A stretch of 12,996 nt of DNA from an uncultured Collinsella sp. (GTDB taxonomy: Bacteria; Actinomycetota; Coriobacteriia; Coriobacteriales; Coriobacteriaceae). Made by a program: the position numbers and the translations under genes. Below, one piece after another: positions 6,088-12,996 of the stretch. Numbering within the stretch: the first letter of the stretch is position 1; each line of letters starts with the position of its first letter. The notes below the pieces were generated by a model, which had not been told where the DNA came from, did no database searches, and was given only the letters and a program-made list of their open reading frames with translations. The stretch spans positions 1 through 12,996 of the forward strand of contig URZB01000018.1 of the NCBI GenBank assembly GCA_900552295.1, given 5' to 3'.

Positions 6088-6399
6088 GTGTTTCAGATAG
6101 CCGATCTGCTCGCTATCGTTGCAGGTGCCATCGCGGGCGCGATTGCCTTCCTTCCCTTTGTCTTTACGCTCAAGCCGGTTCTTGACGATAAGCAGAATGC
6201 GGACATGCTCAAGGGTATGGTGAGTCTCGCGGTCTCGGCAATCGCGTTGCTTGTCTTTACCTTGGTTGTGTTTGTGTTGTTCGGAGAGGCATTTCGCATG
6301 TTCCTCCTGGGCGAGGCGATCGGCTTCGTGGCCTTTATGGCCGCCTGCGCGGTTCGCGTCGCCAAGGCGCTGCGAGATCCTCATGAGGTCGAAAGGTAA
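6088..6399 (+). CDS. Small membrane protein in the AtpI position (ATP synthase subunit I-like)
   Basis: The 103-residue hydrophobic protein shows three likely membrane segments: about residues 4-28, 43-65 and 68-92. It is the first gene of the atp operon, where AtpI proteins usually lie; AtpI helps assemble the c-ring and may affect magnesium supply. Sequence similarity to AtpI is weak by eye, so the call rests mainly on position, size and topology. I prefer the GTG at 6088, which has GTGAGGA (6076-6082) five bases upstream, over an in-frame GTG at 6076 whose only purine-rich tract is directly adjacent. atpB starts three bases after its stop. Confidence 0.7.
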   Translation: MFQIADLLAIVAGAIAGAIAFLPFVFTLKPVLDDKQNADMLKGMVSLAVSAIALLVFTLVVFVLFGEAFRMFLLGEAIGFVAFMAACAVRVAKALRDPHEVER

Positions 6400-6402
6400 G
6401 TC

Positions 6403-7206
6403 GTGGATATTTTTGAAAAGCTGCCTGATGAGATTAATCATCTGGTCAGCGAGTTCAGCTCCACCCCTGTCGTGGGCGATCTGAGCTGCGGCATCACGCA
6501 GTACTCGTTTTGGCTGATCGTCTCCACGATCGTGCTCCTGATCGTCCTGGCCGTGTTCAAGAAGAAGCAGACCCTGGTTCCCAAGGGCTTCTTCGTCAAC
6601 GGTTTCGAGTACATCATCGAGTACGTCGAGAACGATATCGGCAAGGGTGTCGTGGGTGAGAACTGGAAGAAGCACTTCCCGTTCCTGTGCTCGCTTTTCC
6701 TGTTCATCCTGATCAATAACATGATCGGCCTGATCCCGGGAATGAAGCCCGGCACCGGCGCAATCGGCTCCACCGCCGCACTCGCCATTTTCGCCTTCGT
6801 GTACTTCATCTACTACGGATGCAAGGCTCACGGCGTGATCGGCTACATCAAGAGCCTCGCCCCGCAGGGCGTGAGCTTCCCGATGAACGTGCTCGTGTGG
6901 GTCGTCGAGCTTTTCTCGACCTTCCTGCGCCTCATCACGCTTGCCGTCCGTCTGTTCTGCAACATGTTCGCAGGACACGTGGTCATGGGCTCGTTCGCCA
7001 TCATGGCGAGCATGTTCATGCAGCCGCTGCTTCAGCAGGTTTCCGCGGCCCACGCCGTCGGCGCCCTGCCTTCGCTGGCCTGGCTTGCCATCCTCATCCT
7101 GATCTATGCGATCGAGCTTGTGGTCGGCGCCATCCAGGCTTACGTCTTCACGGTCCTTACCGCCGTGTATGTCTCCGAGGCAGAGGAGGTCGCGGAGGAG
7201 GAGTAG
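6403..7206 (+). CDS. atpB: F1Fo ATP synthase subunit a
   Basis: Subunit a forms the two proton half-channels next to the c-ring. The 267-residue membrane protein has the expected run of transmembrane helices and the diagnostic segment around the essential arginine: LRLITLAVRLFCNMFAGH, with R183 as the counterpart of E. coli R210. H192 lies where E. coli has E219, and the last helix carries E238 (IYAIELVVGAIQAYVF), the swapped His/Glu arrangement seen in many bacteria. The C-terminus is very acidic (SEAEEVAEEE). It starts with GTG at 6403, three bases after the preceding stop, with GAAAGG as a ribosome binding site. Confidence 0.97.
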   Translation: MDIFEKLPDEINHLVSEFSSTPVVGDLSCGITQYSFWLIVSTIVLLIVLAVFKKKQTLVPKGFFVNGFEYIIEYVENDIGKGVVGENWKKHFPFLCSLFLFILINNMIGLIPGMKPGTGAIGSTAALAIFAFVYFIYYGCKAHGVIGYIKSLAPQGVSFPMNVLVWVVELFSTFLRLITLAVRLFCNMFAGHVVMGSFAIMASMFMQPLLQQVSAAHAVGALPSLAWLAILILIYAIELVVGAIQAYVFTVLTAVYVSEAEEVAEEE

Positions 7207-7330
7207 TCTTCCGTTCGCGCCTTAAAGGTAAGGCAATTCGTAAAACCGCCGGTGCCCGTACCCATGGAGCCCGGCAGTTATAAAAAGGTTATCCTGCGTG
7301 AAATAAGACACGCACGACAAAGGAGGAATC
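7207..7330 (+). promoter_or_regulatory. atpB-atpE intergenic region with hairpins and a strong ribosome binding site
   Basis: This 124-base gap is the only long one in the operon. It contains the hairpin GCCTTA/TAAGGC (7219-7224 with 7229-7234) and a weaker GCCGG/CCGGC stem (7248-7252 with 7271-7275). It ends with AAAGGAGG (7319-7326), close to the full anti-Shine-Dalgarno complement, four bases before the atpE start. It probably raises c-subunit synthesis relative to the other subunits, through translation or mRNA stability; this role is inferred. Confidence 0.5.
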
Positions 7331-7525
7331 GTGGGAGTTATCGGTTACGGTCTCGGTGTTATCGGCGCTGGTCTTGCTATCGGCCTGTCTGCTCTGGGTG
7401 CTACGGGTGCTATGGCCCGTCAGCCTGAGGTCCAGGGCCGCGTGTTCACCGTCTTCATCATGGGCTCCGCCTTCGGCGAGGCTCTGGCTCTGATCGGCTT
7501 CGTTGTCGCGCTGATCGTTAAATAG
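7331..7525 (+). CDS. atpE: F1Fo ATP synthase subunit c
   Basis: Subunit c forms the rotating membrane ring. The predicted 64 residues are short for the family (usually 70-80) but make a complete helical hairpin: a glycine-rich first helix (about 5-26, GxGxxxG pattern), the polar loop RQP (30-32) and a second helix (about 37-62) with E50 as the ion-carrying carboxylate. The residue after E50 is alanine and not serine or threonine, which favours protons over sodium. The GTG at 7331 is the only plausible start: it follows AGGAGG (7321-7326), and an in-frame stop lies at 7304-7306. atpF begins 15 bases after the stop. Confidence 0.95.
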   Translation: MGVIGYGLGVIGAGLAIGLSALGATGAMARQPEVQGRVFTVFIMGSAFGEALALIGFVVALIVK

Positions 7526-7540
7526 CACGGAGCGTCAAGT

Positions 7541-8143
7541 ATGAATCTTTCATCCCAGAAGAGCGCGATCGCACTCTCCGCGTCCGCGGCCGCGCTGCTT
7601 ATGCCGGTTTCCGCGTTCGCCGAGGACGGCGCTGCCGGTGCGGACATCCTCATCCCTAAGATGGCGGAGTTCATCCCGGCGCTTATCGCCTTCCTGATCA
7701 TCTGGATCGTGCTGGCAAAGGTCGCCCTGCCGGGCATCATGAAAACCATGGAGGAGCGCGGCAAGAAGATCGAGGAGAGCCTCGACGAGGCCGAGAAGAC
7801 CAAGCAGGAGGCTATCGCCAAGCGCGCTGAGTCCGACTCGATCGTCACCGACGCCCGTCGTCAGGCTGCCGACATCGTTCTCGAGGCCCGTAAGGACGCC
7901 GAGTCCGAGCGCGCCCGTATCATCGAGGCTGCTCACAAGGAGGCCGAGGAGATCATCGCCAAGGCCCATACGACCGTCGAGGACGAGCGCAAGTCCATTT
8001 ACGCCGGTGCCGCGAGCTCCATCGCCGACCTGTCCGTTGCCGTCGCCACCAAGATCGTGGGCGAGGCACTCGAGGACGATGCCGAGCAGAAGAAGCTCAT
8101 CGAGCGCTACATCCAGGAAGCAGGTAGCCTGAATGCCGACTAG
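7541..8143 (+). CDS. atpF: F1Fo ATP synthase subunit b
   Basis: Subunit b is the membrane-anchored stalk that holds F1 to Fo. This 200-residue protein is longer than E. coli b (156). It has an N-terminal hydrophobic segment (about 8-27) ending in SAFA-EDG, which looks like a signal peptide with a cleavage site near residue 27. The usual membrane anchor follows (about 45-63), then a long charged helix (about 66-180) rich in Glu, Lys, Ala and Arg that should form the b-b coiled coil. The ribosome binding site is modest (CGGAG, about 7528-7532). Its last 11 bases overlap atpH. Confidence 0.95.
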   Translation: MNLSSQKSAIALSASAAALLMPVSAFAEDGAAGADILIPKMAEFIPALIAFLIIWIVLAKVALPGIMKTMEERGKKIEESLDEAEKTKQEAIAKRAESDSIVTDARRQAADIVLEARKDAESERARIIEAAHKEAEEIIAKAHTTVEDERKSIYAGAASSIADLSVAVATKIVGEALEDDAEQKKLIERYIQEAGSLNAD

Positions 8144-8609
8144 CCGCTATCAGGACAAGGTGCTCGAGACCTACGCGCGCTCCCTTCTGGAAGCCGCTAA
8201 GGCCGAGGACCATGTGTTTGAGGACCTCGAGATGATCGAGCGCTTGGCTTCTGCCAGCCCCGAGATCATCGCCGTGCTCGACACCATGTCCAAGCGCGAC
8301 CAGCTCGACCTTCTTCCCAAGGTGGCAGCTGCCTTTAAGTATGTTGCCGAGGAAGACGAGGATGTAGTGGGCGTGACCGTCACCACGGCGATCCCGCTCG
8401 ACGACGAGCTGCGTCAAACCATCACTAAGAAATGCGAGCAGGACTTCGGCCGCAAGGTATTCCTTATCGAGCAGGTCGACCCGTCTATCGTGGGCGGCCT
8501 GGTGCTCGAGGCCCGCGGCGAGCGTCGTGACATTTCCGTCAAGACGCAGCTGCGCATCGCGCAGGAGACCCTCGCAAACTCTGCTAATTCGTACGGAGGT
8601 GAAGCCTAA
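8133..8609 (+). CDS. atpH: F1Fo ATP synthase subunit delta
   Basis: Delta sits on top of F1 and joins it to the b stalk. The 158 residues are slightly short for the family (about 175-180). The N-terminal helical domain (YARSLLEAA, 14-22) and the C-terminal motif ([20 protein letters not shown], 115-134, then SVKTQL) are both recognisable. It overlaps atpF by 11 bases and its TAA shares one base with the atpA start (TAATG), so translation is probably coupled on both sides. In E. coli nomenclature this is the OSCP-like subunit. Confidence 0.93.
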   Translation: MPTSRYQDKVLETYARSLLEAAKAEDHVFEDLEMIERLASASPEIIAVLDTMSKRDQLDLLPKVAAAFKYVAEEDEDVVGVTVTTAIPLDDELRQTITKKCEQDFGRKVFLIEQVDPSIVGGLVLEARGERRDISVKTQLRIAQETLANSANSYGGEA

Positions 8610-10207
8610 TGTCCGAAACCCTCAATGCCCAGGATATCGCCAAGAAACTGCAGGAGCAGCTCACGAGCCTCTCCGCGACGGTCGATACGCATGAGGTTTC
8701 AACGGTCGATGAGGTAGGCGACGGCATCGCGCGCGTCTCCGGCCTCAAGAGCGCCATGGCAGGCGAGCTTCTGGAGTTCAAGAGCTCCGATACCGGTGAG
8801 ACCGTCTTCGGCCTTGCCCAGAACCTTGACCGTGACGAGGTCGGCGCCGTTCTGTTCGGTGCCGTCGACTCCATCAAGGAAGGCGACGAGTGCCGCACCA
8901 CTGGCCGCGTTATGGATATCCCCGTGAGCCGTGCCATGCTCGGCCGCGTCGTCAATCCGCTCGGCCAGCCCATCGACGGCCTGGGCGACATCGTCGCTAC
9001 GCACCGTCGCCCCATCGAGTTCAAGGCTCCCGGCGTCATCGATCGTACCCCGGTGTGCGAGCCGGTTCAGACCGGTCTGCTCGCTATCGACTCCATGGTG
9101 CCTATTGGCCGCGGTCAGCGTGAGCTCATCATCGGTGACCGTAAGACCGGTAAGACCGCCATCGCCATCGACGCTATCCTCAACCAGCGCGGCAAGGGCA
9201 TGGTCTGCATCTATGTCGCCATCGGCCAGAAGGCCTCCACGGTCGCCAACATCCGCGAGACCCTCGCTCAGCACGGTGCGCTCGACTACACCATCATCGT
9301 TTCGGCCACCGCTGCCGATTCCGCCCCTATGCAGTACATCGCGCCTATGGCCGGTGCCGCTATTGGCGAGTTCTTTATGTACAACGGCGAGGACGGCAAG
9401 CCCGCCAGCGAGACCAACCCTGGCGGCCACGTGCTCGTCATCTACGACGACCTGTCCAAGCAGGCTGTGGCCTACCGTCAGATGTCGCTGACGCTGCATC
9501 GTCCGCCCGGACGCGAGGCCTATCCTGGCGACATCTTCTACCTGCACTCTCGTCTGCTCGAGCGTGCCGTCAAGATGTCCAAGAAGAACGGTTACGGCTC
9601 CATGACGGCACTGCCGATCATCGAGACCCAGGACGGCGACGTCTCGGCCTACATTCCGACCAATGTCATTTCCATTACCGATGGTCAGATCTACCTGCAG
9701 TCCGAGCTCTTCTTCCAGGGTCAGCGCCCGGCAGTCGACGTGGGTATCTCCGTGTCCCGCGTCGGTGGCGATGCGCAGACCAAGGCCATGAAGCAGGTCG
9801 CCGGCAACCTCCGTCTGGACCTCGCTTCCTATCAGGAGCTCGCTGGCTTTACGCAGTTCGGCTCCGACCTCGACGAGGCTACTCAGAAGCAGCTGACCCA
9901 CGGTGCTCGCATGACCGAGCTCCTGAAGCAGCCGCGTTACAAGCCGTTTGAGGTTGGCGAGCAGATCGTTACGCTGTTCGCTGGCAACGAGGGCTTCCTG
10001 GATGACCTGGAGATCGCCGACGTGCTGCCCTTCCGTGCCGAGCTCATCGAGTACATGGACAATGGCTTTGGTTCGCTGCTCGACAAGGTTCGCGCCAAGA
10101 AGATCGATGATGACACCAAGGCTGAGCTCTTGCGCGTCATCGGCGACTTCAAGCAGCAGTTCATGGCCAAGCACCATTCGGATGTTTCTGGATCAGAGGA
10201 GAACTAA
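8609..10207 (+). CDS. atpA: F1Fo ATP synthase subunit alpha
   Basis: Alpha subunits alternate with beta in the F1 hexamer and bind non-catalytic nucleotide. The 532-residue protein has the Walker A motif GDRKTGKT (176-183; K replaces the common Q), the Walker B region [11 protein letters not shown] (275-285) and the arginine finger in [10 protein letters not shown] (R384). A small extra loop, about residues 259-270, lies just before Walker B and is not in the E. coli or Bacillus forms as I remember them. The C-terminus (about 525-532) is polar and probably disordered. ACGGAGGTGA upstream is a strong ribosome binding site, and the ATG overlaps the atpH stop. Confidence 0.98.
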   Translation: MSETLNAQDIAKKLQEQLTSLSATVDTHEVSTVDEVGDGIARVSGLKSAMAGELLEFKSSDTGETVFGLAQNLDRDEVGAVLFGAVDSIKEGDECRTTGRVMDIPVSRAMLGRVVNPLGQPIDGLGDIVATHRRPIEFKAPGVIDRTPVCEPVQTGLLAIDSMVPIGRGQRELIIGDRKTGKTAIAIDAILNQRGKGMVCIYVAIGQKASTVANIRETLAQHGALDYTIIVSATAADSAPMQYIAPMAGAAIGEFFMYNGEDGKPASETNPGGHVLVIYDDLSKQAVAYRQMSLTLHRPPGREAYPGDIFYLHSRLLERAVKMSKKNGYGSMTALPIIETQDGDVSAYIPTNVISITDGQIYLQSELFFQGQRPAVDVGISVSRVGGDAQTKAMKQVAGNLRLDLASYQELAGFTQFGSDLDEATQKQLTHGARMTELLKQPRYKPFEVGEQIVTLFAGNEGFLDDLEIADVLPFRAELIEYMDNGFGSLLDKVRAKKIDDDTKAELLRVIGDFKQQFMAKHHSDVSGSEEN

Positions 10208-10212
10208 GCCCC

Positions 10213-12575
<2,363 letters not shown>

Positions 12576-12578
12576 GTT

Positions 12579-12955
12579 ATGCGTATCCGCATCGTGTGCC
12601 CCGTGAGCTGCGCCTATGAGGGCGACGCTGCGTTTGTGTCGATTCCGTCCACGGATGGCGAGTTTGGCGTTCTGCCTGCTCACTCCAGCGAGATCTGCAC
12701 GATCGACCGCGGTTACGTTCGCGTTTCCGATAAGGCCATGGGCACTGTCGACCACACGTTTGCCGTGGCCGGCGGCTATGCCCAGGTTGCGGACGATGTC
12801 GTGACCGTTCTCGCCGAGCGCGCTTGCGATTTGGCGACCGTCGATGCCGACAAGCTTAAAGCTGATATTCAAGGTTTTGAAGAGAAGCTGGGTAATTTGT
12901 CGGAGGATGATGCACGCCGCGCCTACCTCTATAATGAAATCGCATGGTGTAAGCT
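12579..12955 (+). CDS. atpC: F1Fo ATP synthase subunit epsilon, 3' end missing
   Basis: Epsilon binds gamma and regulates ATP hydrolysis. The beta-sandwich domain is clear (residues 1-90: VSIPSTDGEFGVLPAHS at 20-36, FAVAGGYAQV at 61-70). The C-terminal helical hairpin begins at about 91 and is broken off at about residue 125 where adapter sequence starts. Typical length is 130-140, so only the last few residues are lost. Any database translation running to 12996 would end in the artefact CLLYTSDAADDKA. The ATG at 12579 lies three bases after atpD; no strong separate ribosome binding site is present, so coupling with atpD is likely. Confidence 0.93.
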
Positions 12956-12996
12956 CTGTCTCTTATACACATCTGACGCTGCCGACGATAAGGCTC
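12956..12996. other. Illumina Nextera adapter and index read-through (not genomic)
   Basis: From 12956 the sequence reads CTGTCTCTTATACACATCT (the Nextera mosaic end, 12956-12974), then GACGCTGCCGACGA (12975-12988), the read-1 side of the Nextera transposase adapter. The last eight bases, TAAGGCTC, are where an i5 index would lie; from memory they are the reverse complement of a Nextera XT index, GAGCCTTA (S521). Base 12956 could also be genomic. This segment should be trimmed. Confidence 0.97.

Noticed and set aside
6028..7053. - strand open frame opposite the AtpI-like gene and atpB
   Set aside because: The translation is a His/Asp/Glu-rich shadow of membrane-protein codons, with no domain.
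7331..7525. Possible sodium-driven ATP synthase
   Set aside because: Sodium-type c subunits carry Ser or Thr directly after the ion-binding Glu; here E50 is followed by Ala, so a proton enzyme is more likely.
8699..10177. Long - strand open frame (492 codons) opposite atpA
   Set aside because: Shadow of atpA caused by codon bias; no recognisable domain or ribosome binding site.

Overview
This window looks like one end of a short-read assembly contig from a high-GC gut actinobacterium. The best guess is Collinsella or a close relative in the Coriobacteriia. That guess rests on codon bias, protein character and gene order, not on a database search. Every supported gene lies on the + strand. 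The last 41 bases are not genomic: they are Illumina Nextera adapter plus an index, so the true sequence stops at about 12955 and the last gene, atpC, is cut.

Layout. 1-576 has no convincing gene. It holds a strong 21-bp-stem hairpin with related GGGAC motifs (about 94-194), an AT-rich stretch (about 200-430) with a second imperfect inverted repeat, a 14-bp perfect palindrome and a candidate promoter. 577-1827 is prmC (release-factor glutamine methyltransferase), with a low-complexity Ala/Glu-rich insert of about 115-120 residues between its two domains. 1861-2587 is a self-contained HigB/HigA-type toxin-antitoxin cassette with its own promoter and likely operator. 2736-3479 is a TsaC/YrdC-type threonylcarbamoyl-AMP synthase, 3493-5034 glycerol kinase (glpK) and 5158-5805 uracil phosphoribosyltransferase (upp), whose leader can fold into two mutually exclusive hairpins. 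A 13-bp perfect stem at 5848-5882 probably ends that transcript.

From about 5998 to the contig end lies the F1Fo ATP synthase operon: promoter, an AtpI-like small membrane protein, then atpB (a), atpE (c), atpF (b), atpH (delta), atpA (alpha), atpG (gamma), atpD (beta) and a truncated atpC (epsilon). Most junctions overlap or are a few bases apart. The exception is a 124-bp gap before atpE, which ends in a near-perfect Shine-Dalgarno sequence, as expected for the subunit needed in most copies.

How the genes fit together. prmC and tsaC both serve translation (peptide release and tRNA t6A modification). upp salvages uracil, glpK feeds glycerol into metabolism, and the atp operon makes or uses the proton gradient. 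The order prmC-tsaC-upp-atp matches the order of these genes in Bacillus-type Firmicutes, so this is probably an old chromosomal backbone. The toxin-antitoxin pair and the AT-rich repeat zone look like accessory insertions into it. I see no clearly new multi-gene system. The most unusual items are the PrmC insert, the candidate upp leader switch, the repeat cluster at the contig edge and the adapter tail.
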